Shown here: piece after piece, positions 53,181-62,370 of the stretch
How the letters are laid out: the number at the start of each line of letters is the position of its first letter
Position numbering within the stretch: the first letter of the stretch is position 1
Origin: Actinomadura formosensis NBRC 14204
GTDB lineage: Bacteria; Actinomycetota; Actinomycetes; Streptosporangiales; Streptosporangiaceae
Direction: 5' to 3'
Length of the DNA: 64,000 bases
NCBI RefSeq assembly: GCF_001552155.1
Contig: NZ_BCQQ01000004.1
Location: 33,432 to 97,431, forward strand
The notes under the pieces: model-generated
Databases searched by the model: none
Told to the model about the DNA's origin: nothing
What the model saw: only the letters and a program-made list of their open reading frames with translations
Position numbers and translations under genes: made by a program

Positions 53181-53380
53181 GACGGCATGCGCCGTCGCAG
53201 TTCGAAGCCGTACAACATGAAGGCGTCCGTGCTGATGTCATGGGGAGCACCGTTGAGGGTGTAGCGGGCCCCCTTGAGGAGGCCCATCGCACTGTGCCTC
53301 GTGTTTGTCGGCAAGGACGCGAATCGTCTCGGCCGGGTGCTCATGTTCCACGTCGAGTACTCCGCCCTTCCGTTGATCAC
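53177..53380 (-). CDS. Short frame, possible gene remnant (67 aa)
   Basis: GTG-started frame reading VINGRAEYSTWNMSTRPRRF, later LLKGARYTLNGAPHDISTDA and FMLYGFELRRRMPS. It ends in an ATGA overlap with the next frame. Upstream the frame is closed by a TAG, so the beginning of the original gene may be lost. No family is recognised. Confidence 0.35.
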   Translation of the reverse strand: MINGRAEYSTWNMSTRPRRFASLPTNTRHSAMGLLKGARYTLNGAPHDISTDAFMLYGFELRRRMPS

Positions 53381-53701
53381 GTACCGCCTCGTGATGGAGT
53401 ATGACGGACTGGTATGCCCCTACGGGCTCTGATTGAAGACCGCCCGGCTGCCGACCACCAGAGCGTTGGTTGATGCTCTGGCAGACACATGTCCGAGACG
53501 TCAAGACCGCGCACGACCGGATCCCAAGATGGCTGTTGGCGGGCGAGTGACCACATCGATTGCCCTGCACGGCCGAATCGCAGCGGCGGGGACCGCAGCC
53601 CGTGTTGGTGAAGTCCGTGATTAACGACATGACGCTGCTCTGCTGAGGCCACTACCGGCGCCGTGACGGTGACGGCTCGACTGACGATGTCGCTCAGGCG
53701 C
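53381..53701. other. 320-bp stretch with decayed or non-coding sequence
   Basis: No intact gene. Short minus-strand frames (for example RFGRAGQSMWSLARQQPSWD) are present but switch frames and cannot be assigned. It looks like decayed coding DNA inside the ESX-like operon. Confidence 0.35.
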
Positions 53702-54208
53702 TCAACGCATTGAGGTGGAATCGTTCCACAATGGACCCGCCGATCCGCGGACGGCGGCTTTGATGGTTTCGGCATCCTCCTTGAAAGCGCCCAGCTCGCA
53801 CACTTTGACCGCAGCGTGTTCCGACCTCCATTCCGGGTGGTACATGCGGTAGGGCAGTTGCATTGGTGCTTGCTTGGGCCAAGCCATCAACCAGTCGCCC
53901 TTGGCGCGACCGGGTGCCTGAACGATCCGAACCTCCTCCAACTGAGTCCAGAGAATCCGAGTCGCCTGGCCGCGTGCTCTCACCTCCATCCCCCCGTCGT
54001 CCACCCGGAACTCCATCGGATGGTAGGCGTACGGGAGCAGGAGCACGCCACCGACGAGAAGGACGAAAAAGAAGATGATCAGCGTAAAGCTAATGACTGG
54101 ATCCAGGCCGAGGAAGGTGCCCGCGACCATTAGTACTGCCAGCCCCAGTGCCCCCAGGGTGGACTGCCATATCGGTTTCTTCTCTGCGTAGAAGACATCA
54201 GATTGCAT
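53702..54208 (-). CDS. Small membrane protein, PH-like (168 aa)
   Basis: Two adjacent membrane helices (GALGLAVLMVAGTFLGLDPV and SFTLIIFFFVLLVGGVLLLP). A soluble beta-rich part of about 95 residues follows (HPMEFRVDDGGMEVRARGQA, RILWTQLEEVRIVQAPGRA), a layout like the bacterial PH-domain membrane proteins. The ATG at 54208 is used; GTG 54217 is possible. Lies 58 bp after the YbaB-like gene in the same direction. GC content is lower than the surroundings. Confidence 0.65.
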   Translation of the reverse strand: MQSDVFYAEKKPIWQSTLGALGLAVLMVAGTFLGLDPVISFTLIIFFFVLLVGGVLLLPYAYHPMEFRVDDGGMEVRARGQATRILWTQLEEVRIVQAPGRAKGDWLMAWPKQAPMQLPYRMYHPEWRSEHAAVKVCELGAFKEDAETIKAAVRGSAGPLWNDSTSMR

Positions 54209-54266
54209 CAGCCTCACCGGATGCTGCTGTTGTGGGTGCCGTACCGCCTAAAGAACCGGCGTCCGG

Positions 54267-54716
54267 CTATCCCATCATCTTGCGAAGTCTGTCGAGTTGC
54301 TCGGCTGCGGCCCGGGCAGGATTCTCTGAGCGGGCTACGGCGGCGGTACTCTGTTCGATACGGTCAGAGACCTCTTGGATGGTTCCCTTGGAAACCATTT
54401 CTTCCAGCCGAGTGACATCCCCCGTTAGTGGCGCCATCAGTTCCTGACTCTTCGTGGCCAGGGACTGCTGTGCGGCGAGTATGGTCTTGGTGATCTCTTC
54501 GGACAGTGCTTCGGATCCTTGCTTCATGGCTCGCGGATTGATGTCGAGTCGGTCGAGCATCCCGTTGGGCTGCACAGTGACCCGGATGTAACCGTCCTCA
54601 CTCTCCGCCTCACCTGTGAGTTCGCTGAGTTGGTCAACGACGGCGAGTGCCTGCTTCACTTGCTTCTGAATCCGGTCGATTTCCCGGTCGAGTTCGGGGT
54701 TTCCGGTGCCTGCCAC
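54267..54716 (-). CDS. YbaB/EbfC family nucleoid-type protein (149 aa)
   Basis: Full YbaB-like fold: helix (NPELDREIDRIQKQVKQALA), strands (EDGYIRVTVQPNGMLDRLDI, with NPRAMKQGSEALSEEITKTI), then a C-terminal helical tail. YbaB-like proteins recur in actinomycete ESX clusters, where EspL of ESX-1 is related. The sequence is less GC-rich than the average. Lies between the WXG-like membrane gene and the PH-like gene. Confidence 0.82.
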   Translation of the reverse strand: MAGTGNPELDREIDRIQKQVKQALAVVDQLSELTGEAESEDGYIRVTVQPNGMLDRLDINPRAMKQGSEALSEEITKTILAAQQSLATKSQELMAPLTGDVTRLEEMVSKGTIQEVSDRIEQSTAAVARSENPARAAAEQLDRLRKMMG

Positions 54717-54758
54717 TCTTTCTCCTGGTTCTGATGGAATTTGTGTCTACTTCGCAGA

Positions 54759-55841
54759 CTATGCCTGGGGAACGGGAACCGTGGGCTGAGCCCAGTCGAT
54801 GTTGATGTCCTTGAAGGACGTCCCGCCGCCCAGGTTGACCTCCAGCTTGGCGAAGTTCAGGCCCGCCGCCGAAGCAATGTCCTGCAGCGGACCGATGGCG
54901 ATCCCGGCCACCCCCAGGACGGCCGTGACCGAGGCGGCGGTTCCGGCCGACAGGATTGCGCCCTGAATCAACTTTGCGATCCTGAAGAAGATTCCGACGT
55001 AAGGAGTGTTCTCGCCAATCGAGAAGGCTATGATTGCCGCTAGAGAAATCATTGCGAAGCCGAACATGGCGTTCTGAATGAAGTGCAGTTGCTGAACAAG
55101 TTCGGTCAGCGCTTGGCTGTTCTTGTCGGCGGCGGCGGCGGTCTGTTCAACTTCTTTCTTGAAGATCTCGGCCCAGTTGTCGAATGCGCTCTTGGAGTCG
55201 CCTTCCCAATTCTTGTCGAGCGTCTTGGCAATGCCTTCCCAGGTGCCTCCAGTCACTCCTTCTAGATTGGTTTTGGCTGCGTTCCAGCCGCCGATCGCCT
55301 CTTGTATATCGCTGTCTATTGGCGTGAAAAGCGCCCAGAGGATGGTGGACGCGATCGCGGTAGGGGCAAGGGTCTTTGAGGCTCCGTTGGCCGTGGCTAT
55401 GGCTATGTTCTTGGCGAGCAGTGCGCCGATTCCGGCTCCCGCCCAGCCCGCACCCGTGAGGGCGCCTTCCTTCGGCGCAAAGCCCCAGGAGCTGGAAGGT
55501 TTGGTGTATTGACTCTTGGGAGCGCGCTTGGCTCTGGTGTCGGCGGAGTTGGCGATCTCGGCCTTTGCAATGGTGTTGGCGACCTTCACCAGCCCCTCCG
55601 ACGCGGTCTTGAGTTGCTTGGCTCCCGCGTCAATGCTGTTAGAGAGGGTGCTTCGTGAGCTCTCGTAGGAACTTGAGAAGAGAAAGTGGCAGATCACGCC
55701 GAAGGCGAGGGGGTTCAGGTCGCAGGCCTTCTCGGTGTACTCATGGGCCACCTTCATATAGGAGAGCGGTTCGGAGGACATTTCTCCCGCGGTCTCAGCG
55801 ATCTTTTCTGCGTGCGCGCGAAGCTCTTTGGAAGGTGCCAT
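54759..55841 (-). CDS. WXG100-like protein with membrane helices, probable ESX substrate (360 aa)
   Basis: Two helical N-terminal regions. The second carries a WXG-like turn, NWEGDSKSAFDNW (about residues 217-229), flanked by long amphipathic helices. Hydrophobic segments near residues 167-185 and 262-330 (AMFGFAMISLAAIIAFSIGE, LIQGAILSAGTAASVTAVLG) could span the membrane. WEGDxxxAFD recurs in the 61435 gene. It precedes YbaB in transcription and follows eccC, as ESX substrates often do. Base composition is visibly lower in GC. Substrate or structural role uncertain. Confidence 0.7.
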   Translation of the reverse strand: MAPSKELRAHAEKIAETAGEMSSEPLSYMKVAHEYTEKACDLNPLAFGVICHFLFSSSYESSRSTLSNSIDAGAKQLKTASEGLVKVANTIAKAEIANSADTRAKRAPKSQYTKPSSSWGFAPKEGALTGAGWAGAGIGALLAKNIAIATANGASKTLAPTAIASTILWALFTPIDSDIQEAIGGWNAAKTNLEGVTGGTWEGIAKTLDKNWEGDSKSAFDNWAEIFKKEVEQTAAAADKNSQALTELVQQLHFIQNAMFGFAMISLAAIIAFSIGENTPYVGIFFRIAKLIQGAILSAGTAASVTAVLGVAGIAIGPLQDIASAAGLNFAKLEVNLGGGTSFKDINIDWAQPTVPVPQA

Positions 55842-55902
55842 CGAAACCTCCTGGTGGTGTGTCTTGATGAGCTCGCCGGTCTTTATGTCTAACGAAGGAT
55901 CT

Positions 55903-58900
55903 CTAGGAAATGGGGTCGTCGCGGTGGGCGGTTTGGATTAGGCGGGTGCCGGTGCGGCGGTCTATGTGGTAGCCGCGGCCGGGGGGGAGCTTGTGGGGCT
56001 TGATGTTGCCGAGCAGGATGCCCTCGTCCTTGTTGCCGGACATCAGCAGGCCAGGCGACGCCATTTCCTTGATGCGGGTGATGGCCGGGTCGAACATGCC
56101 GCGGCCGGCGCCGCCCATGGCGCGGGCGAGGATGATGTGCAGGCCGATGTCGCGGGCCTGCGGGAGGAGTTCGACGAGGGGACGCAGCGGGTTGTCGGAC
56201 GTGGCGACCATCTCGTAGTCGTCGATGATGAGGAACAGGTCGGCGCCCGTCCACCACGAGCGGGAGCGGAGCTGGTCGGGGGTCAGGTCGGCCGGTGGGA
56301 GCCGCTGCATCATCGCGCCGCGGATGTCGTTGACCAGTGAGGTCGCCGCCGGCGCGGAGGCGCCGAAGCCGATCTGGTGTTCGGTGTTGGCGACGTCCAG
56401 CAGCGAGCGTCCGTAGTCGATGAAGATGATGCGGGCCTGGTCGGGGGTGTAGCGGCTGGTGATGCCGGTGGCGATGTGCCGCAGCAGGTTGGACTTGCCG
56501 CATTCGGCGTCGCCGAGCACCAGGAAGTGCGGGTCCTGGGTGAAGTCGAGGTAGACGGGGGAGAGCGACTCCTCGTCGATGCCGATGGGGATGCGCATGC
56601 CGGTCTCGGCCGGGGTCGGCAGCGACGACACCGGCAGGACGTCCGGCAGCATGCGGACCTGCGGGGCGCGCTGGCCGGTCCACGCCTCGTTGACCGCCTG
56701 CACCATCTTGAGGACGCCGTCGTTCAGCGACTCGTCGGCGCCGCCGCCGTCGAGGCGGGGGACGGCGGTGAGGAAGTGGTAGCCGTCGCGGGACAGGCCG
56801 CGGCCGGGACGTCCCTCGGGGACGTTGTCGGCGAGCTTCCGGTCGATCTCCGACTCGTACGGGTCGCCGAGCCGCAGCTCCAGCTTGGTGCCGAACAGGT
56901 CGCGGATGTTGCTGCGGAACTCGGTCCACTTGTTGGACGAGGCGATGATGTGGATCCCGTACCCGAGGCCGCGGGCGGCGAGCTGGGTGATGGTGTCCTG
57001 TGTGGCCTCGTAGTCCTGGCGGAGCGTCAGCCAGTTGTCCACGACGAGGAACACGTCGCCGTAGCCGTCGCCGGGGTGCTCGCCGGACGCGCGCATCCGC
57101 CGGTAGGTCGCGATGCCGTCGATGCCGCGCTCGGCGAACTCCCGCTCGCGCTGCTCCAGCAGCCCGCTGACCTCGGCGACCGTCCGGCGGACCCGGTCGG
57201 CGTCCAGGCGGGTGGCGATCCCGCCGACGTGCGGCAGGTCGGCCAGCGCGGCGAGCGCGCCGCCACCGAAGTCGAGGCAGTAGAACTGCACCTCGGCGGG
57301 GGTGTGGGTGAGGGCGAGGGACGCCATCAGCGTCCGGATCGTGGTCGACTTGCCGCTCTGCGGACCGCCGGCGATGCCGACGTGGCCGGCGCCGCCGGAC
57401 AGCTCCAGCCAGTACGGGTCCCGGCGCTGGTGGAACGGCTTGTCGACGATGCCCGCCATGGCGTAGAGCTTGCCGCGGCCCTCCCAGCCGGCCGTCGTGA
57501 GCCCGTACTCGCGGGTGACCTGCAGCGGCGGGAGCATCTCGTTCAGCGCGGGCGGCTCGTCCAGCGGCGGCAGCCAGATCTGGTGCGCCTTCGCGCCGTG
57601 GCCGGCCAGTTGCCGGACCACCACGTCGAACAGCGCATCCTTGGACTTGTTCTCCTCCGGCTCCGGTGCGGGCGCGTCCGGCTGTTCGACCACCTGCGGC
57701 CGCATGTAGTTCGCCAGGTACGGGACGACCTGGGCGGCGACCTGGCCGGTCTGCCGGCCGGTGTCCTGCTTGTGGGGCTGCTCGTCCACCGGGCCCGACA
57801 CGTACGCCGCCTTGAACCGCACCATCGGCTCGGTCGCGAACTTCAGGTAGCCGTTACCGGGCGCGGGGGGCAGTTCGTAGGCGTCGGGGACGCCGAGGAC
57901 GACCCGCGATTCCATCGCCGAGAACGTCCGCAGGCCGATCCGGTAGGACAGGTGCGTGTCGAGGCCGCGCAGCTTGCCCTCCTCCAGGCGCTGCGAGGCG
58001 AGCAGCAGGTGGACGCCGAGCGACCGGCCGAGCCGTCCGATCATGACGAACAGCTCGGCGAAGTCGGGCTTGGCGGACAGCAGTTCGGAGAACTCGTCCA
58101 GGACCAGGAACAGCGTCGGCATCGGCGGCAGGTCGGCGCCGTCCAGCCGGGCCTTCTCGTAGTCGCGCAGCGAGGCGTAGTTGCCCATGGCCCGCAGGTA
58201 CTCCTGCCGCCGCACCATCTCGCCGTGCAGCGCGTCGTACATGCGGTCGACCAGCGGGAGCTCGTCCTCCAGGTTGGTGATGATGGCGGAGACGTGCTCC
58301 AGGCCGTCCATCCCGAGGAACGTCGCGCCGCCCTTGAAGTCGACGAGGACGAAGTTGAGGATGTCGGGCGCGTGCGTCATGGCGAGGCCCAGCACCAGCG
58401 TGCGCAGCAGCTCCGACTTGCCGGAACCGGTGGCGCCGATGCACAGGCCGTGCGGTCCCATGCCGCCCTGCGCCGACTCCTTGATGTCGAGTTCGATGGG
58501 GCGCCCGTCGGCGTCCAGCCCGATCGGCACCCGGAACCGGTTGCGCTGGGCGCGCGGCCGCCACACCCGCGCCGGGTCGACCTCGTACGGGTTCTCGACG
58601 CCGAGGAGGGACGTCAGCGTCATGTTGCCCGACAGGACGTCCTCTTCCTCGGTGGTGTCGTTCGTGCTGCTGCGGAACGGCGACAGCTGGCGGGCGAGGC
58701 TCTCCGCCTGCGGGATGCTCACACCGTCGGGGGCGCCGATCGAGGACGGGACGTCCTTGCCGGCCCGGTCCTTCTTCAGCATGTGGACCTTGCCGGCGGC
58801 GACGTTCAGCCGCAGCGTCCCGCCCTCGGTGGTGAAGCCGACGGTCTGGCCGAGGTCGATGACGCAGACGCCCTCGATGCCGTCGGCGGCGAGCTGCGAG

Positions 58901-59880
58901 TCGTAGGACGCCATGCCGCCGTCCACCACGACCACGTGCAACGGCAGTTCACCGGACGGACGGCCCGCCACGAACCGGGAGCGGTCCTTCACCTCCGGCC
59001 CGAGCAGGACCTCCAGCTCCGACATCGTCGGCGCGATCCTGCGGATCTGCCCCGCGGCGTCGTGCTCGGTGGGGTGCAGCGCGTGGGGCAGCCACTTCAC
59101 CCAGTCCCAGTGCGGAAGGTGCTCCTGGGACGTGCAGACGCTGATCTGCACGTCGTCGGGGGAGTGGAACGTCGCGATCTGCATGAGCATGGCGCGGAGC
59201 ATGGCCCGCCCCGCCTCCACGTCCCCGGACAGGAAGATCCGCGAGAACGAGCGGAGGTTGATCGCGACGGGCAGCGCCGGGACGGTCGAGTGCGTCCGGA
59301 TGAAGCGCCGCAGCGCGCCGGCGCTCATCGGCTCCAGGTCCTCGATGGGCTTGGTCTCCGGCGCGATCAGCTGGACGGCGAGCCGCTGCGGGCCCGCCCC
59401 GACCCGCACCTGGCCGAAGTCGCCGTCCTCGGCGCGCCGCTCCCACAGCCGGGAGCTCATCACGATCGACCACAGCCGCGTCGGGTCCGGGTTGTACCAC
59501 TCCAGGGCCTCGCGCTGCTGGGTGGCGGCCTTGCGCACCTTTGTCCGGACCTGCCCGAGATAACGCAGGTAGTCGCGCCGTTCGCTGTTCAGTTTCGATT
59601 TGCGTTCGCCGGACTTCTGGCCGACCTGGCTGAACATCATGCCGAACATCGACAGGCCCATCATCCCGCCCGCGACCATCTGCAGCGGGTTGGAGTTGGG
59701 GTTCAGGAACATGAACGCCATCGCGCCCGAGCCCGCCGCCATCGGCAGGTACATGAGCACGCTGCGGAACCCGTCGGTGGTGATTTCAGGCAGCTCGGGC
59801 GGTGATTCCAGCAGGACCTCGCCCCGTGGCATCTCCGGCGGCTTCCGGCGTTCTTTGCGCCGCACCAGTACCGTGCTCAC
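55903..59880 (-). CDS. eccC: Type VII secretion ATPase EccC, fused EccCa/EccCb form (1325 aa)
   Basis: FtsK/SpoIIIE-type motor of ESX secretion. Two N-terminal helices (YLPMAAGSGAMAFMF, LQMVAGGMMGLSMFGMMF) anchor it. ATPase 1 has P-loop GATGSGKSE, LVDFKGGATF and FLVLDEFSELL. ATPase 2 has GGPQSGKSTT and VFLVVDNW. ATPase 3 has GDAECGKSN and LFLIIDDYE. The linker region PPYL-like text is absent. The single 1325-residue chain is normal for actinomycete EccC. Divergent from a YbaB-like gene across 179 bp. EccB, EccD and EccE are not in the window. Confidence 0.95.
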   Translation of the reverse strand: MSTVLVRRKERRKPPEMPRGEVLLESPPELPEITTDGFRSVLMYLPMAAGSGAMAFMFLNPNSNPLQMVAGGMMGLSMFGMMFSQVGQKSGERKSKLNSERRDYLRYLGQVRTKVRKAATQQREALEWYNPDPTRLWSIVMSSRLWERRAEDGDFGQVRVGAGPQRLAVQLIAPETKPIEDLEPMSAGALRRFIRTHSTVPALPVAINLRSFSRIFLSGDVEAGRAMLRAMLMQIATFHSPDDVQISVCTSQEHLPHWDWVKWLPHALHPTEHDAAGQIRRIAPTMSELEVLLGPEVKDRSRFVAGRPSGELPLHVVVVDGGMASYDSQLAADGIEGVCVIDLGQTVGFTTEGGTLRLNVAAGKVHMLKKDRAGKDVPSSIGAPDGVSIPQAESLARQLSPFRSSTNDTTEEEDVLSGNMTLTSLLGVENPYEVDPARVWRPRAQRNRFRVPIGLDADGRPIELDIKESAQGGMGPHGLCIGATGSGKSELLRTLVLGLAMTHAPDILNFVLVDFKGGATFLGMDGLEHVSAIITNLEDELPLVDRMYDALHGEMVRRQEYLRAMGNYASLRDYEKARLDGADLPPMPTLFLVLDEFSELLSAKPDFAELFVMIGRLGRSLGVHLLLASQRLEEGKLRGLDTHLSYRIGLRTFSAMESRVVLGVPDAYELPPAPGNGYLKFATEPMVRFKAAYVSGPVDEQPHKQDTGRQTGQVAAQVVPYLANYMRPQVVEQPDAPAPEPEENKSKDALFDVVVRQLAGHGAKAHQIWLPPLDEPPALNEMLPPLQVTREYGLTTAGWEGRGKLYAMAGIVDKPFHQRRDPYWLELSGGAGHVGIAGGPQSGKSTTIRTLMASLALTHTPAEVQFYCLDFGGGALAALADLPHVGGIATRLDADRVRRTVAEVSGLLEQREREFAERGIDGIATYRRMRASGEHPGDGYGDVFLVVDNWLTLRQDYEATQDTITQLAARGLGYGIHIIASSNKWTEFRSNIRDLFGTKLELRLGDPYESEIDRKLADNVPEGRPGRGLSRDGYHFLTAVPRLDGGGADESLNDGVLKMVQAVNEAWTGQRAPQVRMLPDVLPVSSLPTPAETGMRIPIGIDEESLSPVYLDFTQDPHFLVLGDAECGKSNLLRHIATGITSRYTPDQARIIFIDYGRSLLDVANTEHQIGFGASAPAATSLVNDIRGAMMQRLPPADLTPDQLRSRSWWTGADLFLIIDDYEMVATSDNPLRPLVELLPQARDIGLHIILARAMGGAGRGMFDPAITRIKEMASPGLLMSGNKDEGILLGNIKPHKLPPGRGYHIDRRTGTRLIQTAHRDDPIS

Positions 59881-60059
59881 TGGACCGGGCTCCCCTCTGG
59901 CCGTCAGTCGTCGCAGCCCGACATCATACGGATAAAGTGCGTCCCCCGGCTTTCAGGACAGCACGCTAAAGCGAATCGGACGCCCGGCGCCACGCCCAGA
60001 CCAGTGGGAACACCAATCGTCGCCAGGCGGCGGAGAACCTACAGAACTCGGAGACCACG

Positions 60060-60512
60060 ATGTTCGGACCGGACGGCCTCGACCTCGGCGACCTGCTGCG
60101 CCAGTCGCAGGAGCGGATGGCCAAACTCGCCGCGGTGCGGGAGCAGATGGCGGGGCTTCAGGGCCGCGCGGAGTCGCAGGACGGCCGCATCAGCGTGACG
60201 AGCACGGCCGAGGACCCGCTCGCCGAGATCAAGATCGACCCCAGGGCGATGCGGATGGGGTCGGAGGAGCTGGCGGCCACGCTCCAGGAGACGGCCCGGC
60301 GCGCCCGCCAGGACCTCGACGCGCAGGTGCAGAAGATCACCGCCGACCAGTTCGGCGGCACCGAGAACCCGATGGACGTGCTCAAGGACCAGGACGCGCT
60401 GAAGAAGTCCCTCACCGACATGCAGGGCGTCTTCGAGCAGGCCGGGCGCCAGTCCCAGCAGATGATGGACGAGCTGCACCGAAAGCTCGGCCTCCGGGAC
60501 ACCGGCAAATGA
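60060..60512 (+). CDS. YbaB/EbfC family protein (150 aa)
   Basis: YbaB-like: helix GDLLRQSQERMAKLAAVREQ, strands DGRISVTSTAEDPLAEIKID with PRAMRMGSEELAATLQETAR, then a long helical tail ending in LHRKLGLRDTG. Shares the I(D/N)PRAM motif with the 54267 gene. First gene of a plus-strand operon divergent from eccC. ATGA overlap with the next gene. Confidence 0.85.
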   Translation: MFGPDGLDLGDLLRQSQERMAKLAAVREQMAGLQGRAESQDGRISVTSTAEDPLAEIKIDPRAMRMGSEELAATLQETARRARQDLDAQVQKITADQFGGTENPMDVLKDQDALKKSLTDMQGVFEQAGRQSQQMMDELHRKLGLRDTGK

Positions 60513-60940
60513 CGGCCCGGTGGGGTGAGGCGGTGCTCGCCGCGGAGCCGTTGCGGCGGCGCGTGTCCGACGACTCCGGGACGCGGGCCCTGATCGTCGC
60601 CGCCCTGCTGGTCTTCCTGGCCGGTGCCGTGGTGGCCGGGGTGCTGGCCTACACCGGGCGCTGGCGGTCGTGGTACCCGGGCCGGTTCCGGGTGACCTTC
60701 ATGCCGCTGGCGGCGCCGTGGTTCGCGGCCGCCGCCCTGCTGATGGCCGGCCTGGTGGGGCTGGACTTCCTGCTGGACCCGATCCCGGCCGGCCTGGCGC
60801 TGCTCGGTGTCGCGCTGGCGATCGCCTGCCTGCTCGTCGCCGGTGTCTACGCGATCCATCCCCCGCGGCGCATGCTCCCCCGCTGGATCAGGCATCTGGA
60901 AGGGGACGGCTCGCCGTCCGGACCGGCGGGCGGCCGTTGA
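60509..60940 (+). CDS. Small polytopic membrane protein (143 aa)
   Basis: About four hydrophobic helices (LIVAALLVFLAGAVVAGVLA, WFAAAALLMAGLVGLDFLLD, LALLGVALAIACLLVAGVYA), with a loop RWRSWYPGRFRVTF. No family recognised. The ATG overlaps the YbaB stop and the stop overlaps the next ATG by one base (TGATG). Context suggests an ESX accessory membrane protein. Confidence 0.6.
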   Translation: MTARWGEAVLAAEPLRRRVSDDSGTRALIVAALLVFLAGAVVAGVLAYTGRWRSWYPGRFRVTFMPLAAPWFAAAALLMAGLVGLDFLLDPIPAGLALLGVALAIACLLVAGVYAIHPPRRMLPRWIRHLEGDGSPSGPAGGR

Positions 60941-61431
60941 TGAGGCGGCCGGCCCGGAGCGGTTCTCCCCCCGCCGGCGCGGGCTCCCGCGCGTGGCTCA
61001 ACATCGCCGTCCTGGGAGCCGCCGCGCTGGTGGGCCTGGTGGTCCTCGCGCGGCCGCTGTGGTGGTACGCGACCGGCACACCGACGAAGGCGGCGGTGGA
61101 GCGCTGCGACGATCCCGGCCGGAGGCCGCTGGTCTGCGGCGGGACGTGGACCCTGCCGGACGGTACCGAGCACCACGGCCGGATCGCCGGGGCGGGAGAG
61201 GGCGACGAGGGGAAGACCGTCCCCGTACGCGCCTCCGCGTCCCATGCCGCGACGTTCTCCCTGCGGCTCGTGTACGGTCCCGCCCTCGTGCTGCTCGTGG
61301 CCGCGTTCTTCGGCTACGTCTCCTACCGGCAGCGAGCCGTCGCGCGAAAGAACGCGGGAGGGAACACGCGGGCGGACGCCCCGGGTGCGCGGCCCGCGGG
61401 GACGGATCCCGGGCAGGGCCTGTCCTCCTGA
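60940..61431 (+). CDS. Two-helix membrane protein with Cys-pair loop (163 aa)
   Basis: A helix near residues 20-40 (LNIAVLGAAALVGLVVLARP) and a second near 115-135 (LRLVYGPALVLLVAAFFGYV) enclose an outer loop with CDDPGRRPLVCGGTW, two Cys that could form a disulfide. The tail is Arg/Ala/Gly-rich. Last gene of the operon, convergent with the next gene across three bases. Function unknown. Confidence 0.6.
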   Translation: MRRPARSGSPPAGAGSRAWLNIAVLGAAALVGLVVLARPLWWYATGTPTKAAVERCDDPGRRPLVCGGTWTLPDGTEHHGRIAGAGEGDEGKTVPVRASASHAATFSLRLVYGPALVLLVAAFFGYVSYRQRAVARKNAGGNTRADAPGARPAGTDPGQGLSS

Positions 61432-61434
61432 GCG

Positions 61435-62370
61435 TCAGCGGTGGGGCTGGGTCTTGTCGACGTACTTCTTGCCCGCGTCGTCCTCCGAGCCGTAGGAGTC
61501 GCCCCAGTTCGCCCACGGGGTGGCGAGGATGTTGCCTCCGTTGAGGGTGTCCGCCGTCCCGAGCGTGGCGGCGAGCTTCTCGGGGACCGTCAGCGGCGCC
61601 ACCCGGGAGGTGAGCGGAACGCCCAGCCCGGTCGCCGGGTTCGCGCCGAAGACCTCCGACGTCCGCTTGGTCAGCAGGTAGGCGAGAGCGCCCTTGAGCA
61701 TGTCGTCGGCGCCGTTCATCGTCGCCTTCCCGAAGGTCGCGAAGACCTCGGAGTTGCCGTTGAACAGCTGGCCGACCATGTTCGTGCCGAGGAAGACGCC
61801 CCAGACCGCGGCCGCGCCCACCGAGATCTTCTCGATGATCGTCGAGCTGACGTTGAGGACCTTGTAGGCCATGGACGCGAACTGGTTCGCCTGGGCCTCC
61901 AGCTCCAGCGCGGCGGGCGCGCCGACGATGGTCCCGGCCGCGATGCAGATCGCCGTTGCGAAGATCGCCAGCAGCGTCATGATGATGAACATCAGGTAGA
62001 TGAAGACGCCGATCAGGACGGCGAGGATGTACAGCGCGACGATCACCGACCACGCCATGACGATGGAGAAGTCGAGCTGGTCGGAGTAGTCGTCCATCTT
62101 GCCGTCGAAGGCGGTGCGGTCGTCACCCTCCCAGGCGCTCGTGGAGACGCGCCGCGTCAGCTCCTCGATCTTCTGCTGCGCCTTCTCCAGCTGGTCGACC
62201 ATGTCCTTCCAGCCGTCGGCCGCCCGCCACAGCTTGCCGGGGTTCCCCTGCGCCTGGTAGACGATCGGCACGATCGGGATCGCGGCCGGAATGATCACCG
62301 ACACCCACAGCGACTCGAAGAACGCCGCCTTCGCCAGGCCCTCCGCGGCGTCCAGTGCCTCGGCCGCCAT
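61435..62370 (-). CDS. WXG100-like protein with membrane helices, probable ESX substrate (311 aa)
   Basis: Amphipathic N-terminal helices around a WXG-like turn, SAWEGDDRTAFDGKM (about residues 79-93). Two or three strong membrane helices follow (SIVMAWSVIVALYILAVLIG, VFIYLMFIIMTLLAIFATAI), then a soluble C-terminus ending YGSEDDAGKKYVDKTQPHR. WEGDxxxAFD matches the 54759 gene. Its ATG overlaps the stop of the 149-aa gene upstream (ATGA), suggesting a co-translated partner pair. Confidence 0.7.
   Translation of the reverse strand: MAAEALDAAEGLAKAAFFESLWVSVIIPAAIPIVPIVYQAQGNPGKLWRAADGWKDMVDQLEKAQQKIEELTRRVSTSAWEGDDRTAFDGKMDDYSDQLDFSIVMAWSVIVALYILAVLIGVFIYLMFIIMTLLAIFATAICIAAGTIVGAPAALELEAQANQFASMAYKVLNVSSTIIEKISVGAAAVWGVFLGTNMVGQLFNGNSEVFATFGKATMNGADDMLKGALAYLLTKRTSEVFGANPATGLGVPLTSRVAPLTVPEKLAATLGTADTLNGGNILATPWANWGDSYGSEDDAGKKYVDKTQPHR

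Noticed and set aside
56377..59805. 1142-residue plus-strand open frame
   Set aside because: Antisense of eccC, whose three ATPase motifs are intact.
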